Positions 43,902 to 55,562 of a stretch of 64,000 nucleotides of DNA are shown in pieces. The translations under genes were made by a program, and so were the position numbers. Origin of the DNA: Liquidambar formosana (Eukaryota; Streptophyta; Magnoliopsida; Saxifragales; Altingiaceae); assembly GCA_039720395.1 (NCBI GenBank), contig CM077822.1:16819043-16883042 (forward strand), in the 5' to 3' direction. The number at the start of each line of letters is the position of its first letter. Positions within the stretch are counted from its first letter, which is position 1. The notes beneath the pieces are model-generated. The model saw only the letters and a program-made list of their open reading frames with translations. It did not search any database and had not been told where the DNA came from.

Positions 43902-46900
43902 ATGCAAAACCCACCCTTCAGCACCACCACCACCACCACCACCACCGCCACCACCACCACCGCTACCACCACCAAAGACAACAAAACCCTCTGCATCCTC
44001 ATCTTACCCATCTCCCTGTTCTCTCTCTTCCTCCTCCTCTCTCTCTCTTCCTCCTCCACTTCGCTTCAACTGCCACCACCCTCCTCAAACCCATTTCTCT
44101 TCCCTCGCCACCACCACCACCACCGAACCCTCTTCATCAACCCGAACCCATCATCAGATCCGGACCAAAGACCATCCCCACCAACCCCACCCTCCATCGC
44201 CTACTTCATTTCCGGATCCACCGGCGACTCGGGTCGGATTCTCCGCCTCCTCCTCGCCATCTACCATCCCAAAAACCACTACCTCCTCCACCTAGACCTC
44301 TCCGCTCCCCAGACCGACCGTGACCTCCTCGCTATCGCCGTCCAATCAATCCCCATTTTCAAAGCTGCCCAGAATGTCAATGTGGTCGGTAAGGCCGATT
44401 TCGCCTATCCGAAAGGGTCTTCTGCGATCTCTTCCACACTGCGGGGCGCCTCGATACTTCTCCGATTGTCGTCGACTTGGGATTGGTTCATCAATCTCTC
44501 TGCTGCTGATTACCCACTTGTCACTCAGGATGGTAATGGCTTTTTTAGGTGGCATTGTCATGGAATGATTTGATCTGATTTTGTGATAGTATTTTTTGGT
44601 TTCTATGTTGAATTTTTATTTGAGTTTTTTGTGGGTTTCAGATCTTCTTCACATTTTGTCATTTCTACCTAAGAATCTCAATTTTGTGAATCATACAAGT
44701 TACATTGGATGGAAAGAGTATGAAAATTTACTTCTCAGATTTATATTGTTTTTATAATTTTTTTCTTGGGTTTATGTATGACAATTGGACAGATGTTGTT
44801 TATAAGTTGTGTAGTGATTTGAATGTTTTTAGTGTTGCAGGTCTAGGAGATTGAAACCAATAATTGTTGACCCTGGGCTGTATCTCTCAGAGAAAACTGA
44901 GATATTTTATGCTAGTCAAAGGCGGGAATTGCCAAATGCCTACAGGTTGTTCACAGGTGAGTCATTTTTGCTCTATTTATCAACAAGTGTTTGCTTCCTT
45001 TTATTTCGTAGTTTCTATGGATGATCTTATGTTAAAAATTTGGGTGAGTGTGAAATGCCCAAGGGCTAGTTTGAGTTATGAATGTAGACATTACATTTTA
45101 AATTAGGAGTGTTCTTAATGTGTGATTACAACTTGAGGCAGAAATCTGGGTGGATGTGGTAAAAATATTTGAAACATGTTACATTAGTTTCTAGTAAAGT
45201 TGTCATTGATCAAGCATTTCCTACTATTGTAGAATTTGTTATTTTGTTCTGTTGTTAGATGGAATAGACGAAGATAATGAGGACAAAAAAGGTTCCAGAA
45301 TGTGAGGAGGAACTTTCTGTGGTGGTATACCTCTGAGTTAGACTCAAAGATCCTGTTGTTGGTTATGAAGGAATTTAGAGTATCATTCCACATGCTATTG
45401 TTTTATTTTCCTGTATAAAATTTAATACCTGTGGACCACAGTAAACCATATCTATAAGCTGCATGGCATTCATAAAATATTTTTGATAAAGTAATGGGTA
45501 TTATTGACATTGACAAAAGGCATTCATCAAATATCATTAGAAACATTAGTAATATGGAAGTTTGGCATCAAAACGTGCATATCTATAAGTTTCCAGAAGT
45601 TCTTTTTTTCTTTTTCCCCCAAAAAGAAATTCATGGTTCTAGTAATGAATTCCCTCTAAATATTGTTCAATCCTCTTACTACTATGACAACTTTGATTTA
45701 AAACCGTGGTCAAGCCTGCGGAATCTGCTTTGTTCTAATGGAAGGTAGGGGTTTTATAGAACTCTAGGTCCTCTCTCTACACTACCACCAAGAAACCACC
45801 ATCTTGTGACCGGTATAGACCACCACCCTACTTGGTGTCTCAGAGTCGAATTTCTCTTTCTTTTTACTTGCAATGCTCGTTGCCTTAGGCTGCTGTTCCG
45901 GACTACGTCTTTGGTGAATCAATGATGACGCTTAAGAGAAAAAAAATAAATTGCTTCATTTTCCACTCCTCTGTCTCTGGTTGTTGCCATTCTGGCACTG
46001 AATTGAGAACCAGAATGGGTGCCCTAGTAGATTAGCTGTTGGCAAGCCAATAAATCTAATCAAGATCAAATGGTTTAGTGCCATTGTTGAAAGAAGCATG
46101 CAAGTCTTGGTGTATCATTAATGGGAAGTAATCGATTTTTGTACTCTCTGAGTGGTAAGATGTTGACAGAACAAGTGCTCTAACAGGATTTAAACTGACG
46201 AACTGAATGCTTTGCTAGCAACTAAAATCTCTTTGTTTACATATGCAAAATCTACTGCTATGGTAGGAGGAAAAGAATATGTACATCTGTGGTTGATTGG
46301 GTTGGACTGGTTCAACTTGCAAGGGAGGGGAAGAACTAAGTTCACATATTAATCTCTTGTGTGTTGGCTTGTAGTAATGTAACTTTGTAAGCTAAGCTGA
46401 TTACTGTGCCAACCAAGATGCCTAGAAGTGTATTCTGCAAAGAACTTGGTTTACCATTGGGCTATTTTATATTTATATAGAGTTTTCATTAATCTAATGG
46501 ACCATAAACTTTAACATTTTAGAAAGAAAATAAATAGATCGAACTTTTCTTTGTAATGTGATGCCTTGCTCCTTTTCTTCAGAAGAATAGGAGCGTAATG
46601 ATTATACCATAAGCTGGGCTGTTTTGGTTATCATCATCATCATCAAGTAGGTGCTATTGTGACTTGGGACTTGTGACTAGTCTAACGATCGTTTGGTTCC
46701 TGCAATGTCTCACCTAGGTAGGCTCTATGGATTGGGAGAAGAATTATCCCAAAGTTGTTTAATCGGTGCTTTCCAATGCCTTGTTCAGATAAATCTTTCA
46801 TTGTGGTAGATAGTGAAGGGCTATTGTTTGGGCATGGGCATGATCCTTTTCGTTTTGAAAATATATGGTTGAAAGCTGACAATTTGAAAATTTGGTTGGG

Positions 46901-49900
46901 GGGGGGGGGGGGGGGGTGGAATTCGTTGTCCTTCCAAGGTTTGCCAATTGGCCCAATTGTGCTTGCTATGAAGTTAAAAGCCTTGAAAGGGGAGCTCATG
47001 AAGTGGAATAGAGAGGCATTTGGAAGTTAAGAGTTCTCTAAATAGAAGATTTTGGGGTAGTTCAAAGTTTTGAGAGAAAAAGAAAAGGCGAGTGGCTTAT
47101 CACTAAATGAAATAAATTGGAGAGAGAGGAAGCTAAGAGGGAATTATCCAAGTTGGAGGAATTGGAAAAAATTAGTTGGAGACAAGATTCGACGGAGTTG
47201 TGGTTCAAAAAGTGGGACAATAATACATAATCTTTTCATAAGATGGAAAATGTTCACAAAAGACAACTTTCTTGGGAAGTTGGTTGTTTATGGGTTTATG
47301 GAGGAAAAGGAGAGGGCTATATACTATTGCTAGAGGTTCAATTGAGTTCTTATCAAAATTATTTGAAGAGTTTGTTGTTTGTAGGCCATTTCTTGAGGGT
47401 TGAGAATTCAGTTCTATAAATGGTGAAGATGTGAGGTATTTGGAAAGACCATGGGACAAGGAAGAAGTTTAAGGAGAAAGTAAAAGATCTTAATAGAGAT
47501 AAAGCTCCGAGTATGGATGGGATGACTTTGGCATTTTAAATGTCATTAAAGGTGATTTGATGAGAGTGATGGCGAATATTTTGAGAAGGGAGTATTTGAA
47601 TAAGTTTGAATGCAACTTTCATTAATTTAATGCCAAAAAAGTTTGGTGGTATGCACAGAATTCTTGCAAAGTTGTTAGTGGGAAGATTAAAAGTGGTGGT
47701 GGGCAAAGTAATCTCCTTAAGTCATTGTGCTTTTCTTGGAGATAGACAAACCTTGGATGTGATGTTAATAGCTAATGAAAGCTTGGATTCAAGACTCAGA
47801 AATGGATTCTAGGTTAGATTTTCAAGTTCGATTTGGAGAAAGCTTATGATTATATGAATTGGGAGTTCCTTCATTATTGTTTAGAAGGATGGATTTTGGG
47901 GCTAAATGGAGGAATTGGGTGGAGACTTGTACTTTTATAGCTTTTTTCTCAGTGTTAGTGAAGGATAGTCCTCATGGTTTTTTAGGAATTAAATGGGTCT
48001 TAGGCAATCACATCCTGTTGTCTTGTTTTCTTGTTATTACTTATTATTGTCATGGAGGCTTTCAGTTGGATGTTAAAAAAGGCTTTAGATGCGAGTATGA
48101 TTAAAGTTTTTGGTGCGGAAGGCATTTGTGGATAAGGGGTGCATCGATCATCTTCTTAATGTGGATGATACTATCATTCTATTTTGGTGGACCAAGAAAG
48201 ACCAGCTTCTTTGTTGGAGAAGTGTGCTTCATTGGTTTGAAGTAGTGTTGGGTTTACAAAAAGTGAGTTGCTTCCGAGAGGTGGTGGAGACGGATGTTTT
48301 GGCTTCAAACCTTGGGTGTGGAGTGGGGAGTCTACCTTCTTCGTATTTGGGGTTACCTTTGGGGGTTCTTTTTTTTTTTTGGATAACGAGGAAGCCGGGC
48401 AAACCTCGGGTCCATATAAGACCCCATAACCCATATGGACTAGGTAAGTCCAAGGCCCATGAGAACCATAAAACGTTATGTGCGTGGCCCCAATGGGTTT
48501 AGCAAGAGTCAAACTTATGACCTTCACTTCTTGAGGTGGGATCCCTTGCCAACTGAGCTACCCCCCCCCGGGGAGGTTATTTTAAGGCTAAGGCCATTTG
48601 GGACATCATGATGGAAAGGTTTAAGAAAAGGCTTAGTTCTTGGAAGAAGGGATATCTTTCAAAGGGAGGAAAATTAACATTGATTTGTAGTGTTCTAGCA
48701 ATTTTGTTAATGTTCTTCAATGTCCTTCTTCAAAGTTTTAGCTTCTATGGCAAAGAGGTTGAATTTAAATTTGTACTTGTTGATTGGAGAACAGGTTTTC
48801 TCTCAAAGTGTTTTTGATTTTTTTTTTAGGAGAGGGGTTTGGGGCGTAGTCTAGTTGAGCTTGGCTAATCAAGCACTTTTGGGAAAATGTTTTTAGAGAT
48901 TTGTGGTTGAGAATGAGTGCTTGTGGAAGGAGGTGGTGGAGTAGGAAATATGGGTGTGAACTTGGGAAGTGGTGGTCAAAGGAGGCAAGGGGTAGTTATG
49001 GTGTTGGGTTGTGGAAAGGTATTATGAATGACTTTGGAACCTTCGTGAAGGGGGTGAATTCACAGTAGGGGATGAGAGTCGTGTTAGATTTTTGAAGGAT
49101 CTATGGTGTGGGGAGGAGTCATTAAGGGAGGCATCTCTGGATCTCTCTAGGATTGCTTTGGATGGGGATGCTTGGTTGAAGGACTATCTGGGAAAGGAGG
49201 GGGAGGCAATGTTTCAAAATGTTTCTTTTATTAGAAACTGTGATGATTGTGAATTGGAAAGATCTTTGTGCTTTTTTTACAGTTATATTCGGTTAAGATA
49301 TATAGGGATGTGGAGGGTAGGATTATTTGAGAATGAATGGGAAAGGAGATTTTCTCAGTTAAGTCTGCTTTTTATAGCTTATCAAGGAATGAGGGTCATG
49401 TTTTTCCAAGTTGGTGTTTCATCTGCAAAGAAGGTGTCGAATACTCAAATTGGTTGATCATCTTCTATTGCATTATATGGTGGCTTTTGAGTTTTGGGTG
49501 TTGTGTATTTTGTGTTTTGCATTTTTTGGAGTGAGATGGGTTATACCTTCCATGGCACTACAATTGATTGAAAGTTGGTGGGTTAGATGACAAGATGTTT
49601 GGAGAATGGTGTCCCAAGCAATTATTTTTGGAAGCTTTGGAGGAGAGGAATAGGAGAAACATTTAGGCTGCGTTTGGTTTGAGGGAATGAAATGGAATGG
49701 GAGTGGGAATGGAATGGAATGAGAATGGGAATGGGAATGGACATTCCATCCCAATGTTTGGTAAGGGGTGGAAAGTGGAATGAAAAAGCATAGGTGGGAC
49801 CCATTTTTAATGATTTTTACTCATTGAGAAGTGAGAATAGCCATTCCTTTTGGTTTGGGAAGGAATGATGATTCCCTCATTGGAGGAAATAGACTCCTAC

Positions 49901-51319
49901 AAGGGAATAGTCATTCCATTCCCTTGTGCAACCAAAAACTCACTTTTTTTGGGAGAATAGAATCATCATTCCATTCCCTCCTTCATTCCCTCATAACAAA
50001 CATAGCCTTAGGGGAGGATTTGTCTATTGTAAAGCTTAAGTGAATTCTTTTTAGGAGTCTTTTTTCTGAGAAAGGCTTCTTGTGTTTTTAGCCAGGCCTT
50101 GTTCTGCTTAGACCAAGGGTGAACACTCAGTTGTTTATGGCATGGACTAATCATGCCCAATTTGACGGCACATATGGTTGGTGTAGACAATCAAGCCCAA
50201 CAAGTGGCAGGCCAAGCTCAACAACTGGTTGGTATCCAAGATTCCTTTGCCAACTTTTTGGATTCACTTTCTTTGCAATTTTTTTTGTTCTTGTATACTT
50301 CATATGTGCAGGGTCTTTACCTTTCTTTTTACCTTTAAAAAAAAAAAAAATCTAGATGCTATATTTTGCATTAAACATGTTTTGCTTCTTTCTCTATTAT
50401 TTGAAATTAATGTTGTTAATTAAAGCTAAGAATGCGGAGGGTCCTGATGAGATTTGGGTGATATGGAAGAGACTAGGATTTAGGATTGAAGATTCAAAGC
50501 TATGAAGCGATGTGATGATGTTAAAGAAAAGATGAGTTGGGTTCTGGGATAATTGCAGGAAAATAGGAAAAGGGGAAAAAAAACAAGTTCGGAAAAAGGG
50601 CATGCACAGGATGAAGGAAGAAGGAGAAAAGTATTGCAAGGAACTGTAGAAAAGAATTAACCATCCCCTTCCACACCTCACAACTGAAATTATGGGGGTT
50701 TACACTTCCTGTAGCTCTAGATGATGGCATACTTTGGAGGTATTCTCACTTTTTTTGCAAGGTCTTAGCAGTATGTACTTGCTACTAAACATATCTGTTG
50801 CATGGGTGTAACTTAGCTGTGTTGACTCAAAACTAGCCTGACTTATGGCAGGCTTGAATTTATGTCTTTTTGAACTCCATACATTAGGGATTGATTATAT
50901 CCTCATGATGATATTTCAGAAATGAGATGTCCATTGAGGGAGTGTTGCTTGTATGGACACATAATGATTGTAAGTACCTTTGTTGGATCTTCTAGGAAAC
51001 TGGTTCAACACCAAGAGTCCATTTGTTGTGTGGAATCCACATTCAGGAAAAGGAATGCATCTATGCTGATGGATGATTTTTAAAATAAGAAAATGAAAAT
51101 TTAATTTCTAATATGGGGAAATACCAGAGAAAAATTGAAGGAGATCTCCTTCCAGAAAGAGAATGAAGGAAAAGGACAAATAAAAGAATGAAATGAAGGA
51201 AAGTAACAAGAATGTTCATCATCGCGATTGTAAAACCACAATACTATATTATTAAAGAATTTGGATTTTTTTGGATTAACAAAGCTGGTCTGTCGAGCTT
51301 ATTTCTTGATAAATGGCAT

Positions 51320-51378
<59 letters not shown>

Positions 51379-53385
51379 ATTTCCATCATTTTGAAGAAGT
51401 GCCAAATGTGAGCTTTTCGGTTGCTTTCAGTCTTTCAAGTGGAGATGTTGGATCAGCTGCTTTAAATGGCTGTGGAAGCAACCAAATAAGCTCTGGCAAT
51501 ATCACTGCCCTTATTTATTTGCATAGCATTATTTAAGATGTGCTAGTATATGAGCTACAAGTAAATAATTATTTAAGATGTCAATTTGTTGTGTGGAATG
51601 CAAAATGTCAAGCCTAAACTATCACAATTGATATCCATACCATATTTTTTTTTTATAAAGGTAATTTATTCACAAAAAAGGGCCGAGACCCATGTACAAA
51701 AGTATACCAATAGTATACCAATGTAAGCAAAAGAGCTATAAAGCCAAGGAATCTGGAAAGATTTGGAAGTTCATCCTGTCTTCTAAAATCTCCGGACTGC
51801 TCCAACAAAAAAGAAGCCCTATACAAGTGTTTTTAAGTTGTTCACTAGTGGACTGAAGAGCATCAAAAGTCCTTTTGTTTCTCTCTCGCCAAATAGACCA
51901 AAAAATAGCATGAGGAGCTGTGCTCCACACTGCCCGACCCTTCTTGTTTCTACTTCTACATCTCCATGAGTCCAACACATTACGCACAGTCTTGGGCATA
52001 ACCCAGTGGACACCAAAAATCGCCAGGCAGCTAGCCCAAAGCTCGCTGCCCTGTAGTGCAAAAAAAGATGATCGATGGTTTCAGGCGCTGCTTTGCACAT
52101 GACACACCAGTTTGCTAAAGAGAAGCCTCTCGATTGCAAAGAGTCCAGAGTCAGACACTTTCCCCATGTGGCAGTCCAACTGAGAAATGCAACTCTGGGA
52201 GGAACACTCATTCTTGTTCCCATACAACATAAGCTACAACATTGTGACATTTTTGAAAAAGCGACTGATGAAGTTCCTCTTTGGTTTCGTTAATCAAATT
52301 AGTGGCCTGGATTTGCCATTACTTTGATGGAGTTCTTATTTTTTTTATTCTTAGAAATTGGACAGAAATTTGTGCTTCTAGTTCTAAGAACAGGTGGTTG
52401 GGAGATCACTTTTATCCTCTTTAACTCATTAGCTTTGGGTTGGGGTTTGAGAGGTGTATAGGGAGGTATACTTTTGGGTTTTTTGTCACATTCATGTTTG
52501 TTCACAGGATGTGGAGATTTTTTTTTTTTTTTTTAAGGTATTTTTGGGTTAGGGATTTTTGTAAGCCTGAGGCTGTTCTTTTCCTTTGTTCTGTTGGACT
52601 CTTGGTCCCCATTCTTTTTCTCTATTCTCATTGATACAATTTGGATTTTATCCCAAAAAAAGAAAAGAAAAGAAAGTATCTTTCTTCTGTTCTGATTTAG
52701 GCATTGTGCACATGCAGCCAATTAGTAGCACCACCTTATTATTATTTATATTTTATTTATTTATTATTATTATTTATTTTTGGGGTGGGGGTACCGCTAA
52801 TTAAAGTGCCCATGTTTAATATGTGAATGCTGTCCTACTGGACCATAGTAGAATTAGTTGAACTGACATGTAGTGATCCTTTTTGGTGCAGGTTCATCTT
52901 CTGCCATTTTAAGTCGTAAATTTATTGAGTTCTGTATCCTGGGTTCAGACAATTTACCGCGGACTGTACTGATGTACTTATCAAACACGCCTTCGTCCCT
53001 ACCCGATTACTTTCCCACCGTTCTATGTAATTCTCAGCAGTTCAACAGGACTACTGTAAACCACAATTTACAGTATGCTTCATTGGAGCCCCGCCCACTC
53101 AGTTCTAGTGACTTCGATAGTATGATTCAGAGCGGAGCAGCCTTTGCCACACAATTCCAGTTAGATGATCCAGTCCTCGACCTCATTGATCAAGTGGCTT
53201 TGAGACGCAGATCTGGCGAAGCTGTTCCTGGTGGCTGGTGTTTAGGTGAATCTGAAAATGATACATGTTCAGTTTGGGGGGATGCTGATGTTTTGAGGCC
53301 TGGGCCTGGAGCACAAAGACTTGAAAAAAATATCGTCAAACTGCTTTCAAATGGGACTGTTCCGGTCTCATCAATGTATAGTTGA
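43902..53385 (+). CDS. GT14 beta-glucuronosyltransferase (GlcAT14-like, Core-2/I-branching family), complete, 4 exons
   Basis: Exons are 43902-44532, 44642-44717, 44841-44956 and 52892-53385, with phases matching, for 438 residues plus TGA. The product is a type II Golgi membrane protein: a Thr-rich cytosolic N-terminus encoded by a (CCA)n tract, a hydrophobic anchor (CILILPISLFSLFLLLSL, residues about 31-48), a low-complexity stem, then the GT14 domain. The domain shows AYFISGSTGDSGRILRLLLA, NVVGKADFAYPKGS, LSAADYPLVTQDDLLH, KPIIVDPGLYL, FYASQRRELPNAYRLFTGS, NLPRTVLMYLSNTPSS, TTVNHNLQY and GGWC. Arabidopsis relatives add glucuronic acid to arabinogalactan-protein glycans. Intron 3 is 7.9 kb and full of retroelement remains. 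An overlapping ORF at 43843-44295 in another frame (Pro-rich) is a shadow of the same CCA tract. Confidence 0.9.
48368..48572 (-). mobile_element. tRNA-derived SINE inserted in the LINE
   Basis: On the minus strand there is an A-box-like TAGCTCAGTTGGC (48548-48560) and, about 35 bases downstream, a B-box-like AGTTTGACTCT (48505-48515), as in a tRNA promoter. An unrelated body of about 120 bases and a poly(A) tail (poly-T at 48369-48380 on the plus strand) follow. It interrupts the LINE between LPLG and the next RT block. The flanks GGGGGTT (48361-48367) and GGAGGTT (48572-48578) are a plausible short target duplication. Confidence 0.7.
49666..50007. mobile_element. PIF/Harbinger (Tourist-like) MITE inserted in the LINE
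   Basis: It starts GGCTGCGTTTGGTTTGAGGG and ends ACAAACATAGCC. TTA lies on both sides (49663-49665 and 50008-50010), the target duplication of Harbinger-type elements. The 342-bp body is rich in GGAATGG/CCATTCC repeats in inverted arrangement. It has no coding capacity. Confidence 0.75.
51320..51377. repeat. (AG)n microsatellite, about 29 units
   Basis: An uninterrupted AG dinucleotide run in intron 3 of the GT14 gene. Shorter GA runs occur near 27570, 56719 and 63382. Confidence 0.95.
51644..52270 (-). mobile_element. LINE 3' fragment with zinc-binding reverse-transcriptase tail domain
   Basis: The minus-strand ORF at 52250-51819 contains PPRVAFLSWTATWGKCLTLD, then LQSRGFSLANWCVMCKAAPE and TIDHLFLHY, the zf-RVT signature near the C-terminus of plant LINE ORF2 proteins. 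A second frame then continues through AIFWSIWRERNKRTFD. It ends at a T-run (51644-51653 on the plus strand) that is the poly(A) tail. It is 5'-truncated and broken, and lies opposite to the LINE at 46690. Confidence 0.75.
52300..52680 (+). mobile_element. Possible LINE 3' tail
   Basis: This T-rich sequence ends TCTCATTGATACAATTTGG followed by an A/G-rich tail (52653-52675), resembling the ends of plant LINEs. There is no protein domain to confirm it. Confidence 0.3.
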
Positions 53386-55562
53386 ATGATCAATCCCCCC
53401 CACCCCTCACCTGAAAAATGAAAGAAAAGAAAGGAAAGGAAAGGAAAGAGGTCTGCTGCAGTTGCCCTTTCACAAGTTGAAAATTTTGTAACAAATTTCA
53501 ATTCAATCTGCTGATTCTTTTACCAACAGTCGAGGTTTTTTAGCTCACTGAGGTTGAAATTGTTGTAACGTGAATTACACTTCACGTGCTGTTAAGAGTG
53601 TTCTTTTGTCCATATAGAGATGCTATTTTCTGACATTTGATCTCTTATTTTGTCAGATTTGAAAGGTATCTCATGAATCTCACTGAATGTGGAAGCATGA
53701 GTTGGGCCTTTAGCATGCCTGCTTGTTCAAAGAGCAGGATACCGCAACGGCCTCATTGGACGGAGGACAGGATACCACAATGGCCTCATTGGATGGAGGA
53801 CAGGATAGGAGGACAGGATAAGAGGATTCATCCTCGAATCCAAAATAAAAAAAAAAAAAATAGAAAAACGGGAGCAGGATGAGCCATACAAATTTCAACG
53901 ATTGATCTCTAGGAAAGTTAGATGTGGCTTCTTTCCAACCTGTTGTTTTATTCAACTTCATGAGTCTGTGGCTATCCAACTTTGGAACTGTATTTTATTT
54001 ATTTATTTATTTAAACTATGGTTGGGGTCCTAGAGCAAGTCCATTTGGGCATCATACACAATGGGGGTAGCCATCCCTCAAATCCTTAAACCTCACCAAC
54101 CCTTAAAAAGGCAGGGTTTGATGATTTGATCCCAGGTGCTTGGTACAACCACTCAAAGAGCTTGACCAGCATATATGCTAGGGTCGGCATCTCTATATGA
54201 TGGGAATGGGCACACTGAAAATGCATATTTTAGGTCCAAGGGAGATACATTTTTGCCGAAATTACTAGCTTCGTTAGAGATTTGAATAGCAGTGTCTTCA
54301 AATCTTGAAACTTGGTGGAACCATGAAAGTAAAGGGAATCTTTCCGAGCACGATTGTACGGCCACGGACAAGAAAAATAGAAATGGAATGTTTGCAAAAG
54401 ACAAACAACAAGGGTAGTCCCAGAACTGTCATTCTCCCAGGGACCAGCTCCCAGTTCGAAGGTTTATTGCTCTCAAACTAAGCAACTTGATAAGCAGGAT
54501 ATTTCCCAGCTTAGGCAAGATGTTGGTATCTCCAATTGAGCAGATAAGGAAATCATCCCAGGTCAGGATAAATTTCAAATCTGGGAATTATTTGGGATTG
54601 TTCAAAAAATAAAATGTAAAATTATTATCATCATTATTATTTAAAGAAAAAAAAAAAGAAAAAAGAGAAAAAAAAACCGACAGTTGAGATTAAATTTGGT
54701 AAGAATTTTGGCACTAATTCTGAGACAACTAACATAATCTGCCAAAATAAAAAGAAATGCTTTGTCAAAGACAATGGTTAAGTGCTGAGTTTTTTGTCTG
54801 ACAAATCCTTTTAAGGGTCGCTAGTCGGTTATATACTGATGAAGTGATGCACAGCATGCTACATTTTGGAAGCAAAAAAATTAACTGAACATCTCAAGTT
54901 TCTTTTTGAAGATTTGGGATTTGCAACTTTTGGAACACTGCAGAGGGAGCAAGACATAATTTTATTGTAAATTATAAATTTGTGCAAGCAATCTCAAAAC
55001 ACATGTAGGTAAGGCAGAATATTTAGCTTCAACTAAAATTGAATCAAAATTGGACCATGGAAGGGACATTGACAAGATCCATGTTTCCAATGTTTTGCTT
55101 TCAGGACATTCTTAGCAATATATGAAGACACCATATCACATGCAGAGTCAGAAATTCAGGAGACATTCATCAAGTTCTGGATGTCAAAATATAGAATGAT
55201 ATATGGGAAAACTGGGGGCAACTCAGTCGTAGGAAGTTAGGAACCTGTCATTTTTTGGGTCTACTAAAATTTACAAACTCATCTTCCCATTTCAGCTACA
55301 GTTCTCGAATATGAATATTATCTTTTGAATAACTCAATTATTACAACAAAGATAACCTACATCAGACTAACCTTCAGGCTTACAGAGAGAACAAATACGC
55401 CTTCAGCACAAGCAACTCCAAGAAGAGATTTTCAGGCCACTCCACTTGTTTCTCTAGCAGTTAATCCTGTGCATTCTATGGGCACATCAGTGCTGCCTTA
55501 TGGTCACAAAGATCTTTTCTCTCTCCATGTCTCTCTAATTTTTTTGCGGGCTGCCGAGGAGA
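53386..55562. other. Intergenic region between convergent GT14 and GDT1-like genes
   Basis: It contains the 3' flanks of two genes pointing at each other, with A-rich and T-rich tracts. A 33-bp tandem repeat lies at 53735-53800. No further coding region or recognisable element is seen. Confidence 0.45.
53735..53826 (+). repeat. 33-bp tandem repeat with a decayed third copy
   Basis: CAGGATACCGCAACGGCCTC at 53735 recurs as CAGGATACCACAATGGCCTC at 53768, each followed by ATTGGA(C/T)GGAGGA. Truncated CAGGATA units follow at 53801 and 53814. It is downstream of the GT14 stop and could be in its 3' UTR. Confidence 0.85.

Larger units (their letters stand above)
46690..50350 (+). mobile_element. 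Degenerate non-LTR retrotransposon (LINE) in intron 3 of the GT14 gene
   Basis: Fragments of a LINE ORF2 follow in order: an endonuclease C-terminal part (DPFRFENIWLKADNLKIWL, 46840-46900); reverse transcriptase pieces (KAPSMDGM-like near 47500, RILAKLLVGRLKVVV and LSHCAFLGDRQTLDVMLIAN at 47650-47790, DSPHGFLGIKWV near 47965); then SYLGLPLG (48340), MMERFKKRLSSWKKGYLSKG (48608) and C-terminal remnants to about 49640. After an inserted MITE the sequence continues to an A-rich tail at 50337-50350. Many stops and shifts make it inactive. It is 5'-truncated. A 19-base G run at 46898-46916 lies inside the endonuclease part. Confidence 0.75.

Noticed and set aside
43843..44295. 150-codon Pro-rich ORF
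   Set aside because: It overlaps the GT14 first exon in another frame and reflects the CCA repeat. The 43902 frame carries the family domain and joins the later exons in phase.
46755..49534. Series of separate small genes
   Set aside because: The ORFs are consecutive fragments of a single decayed LINE ORF2 in different frames.
32767..53385. A biosynthetic cluster linking dirigent, THIM and GT14 genes
   Set aside because: The products act in unrelated pathways and compartments, and gene orientations and spacing are ordinary.
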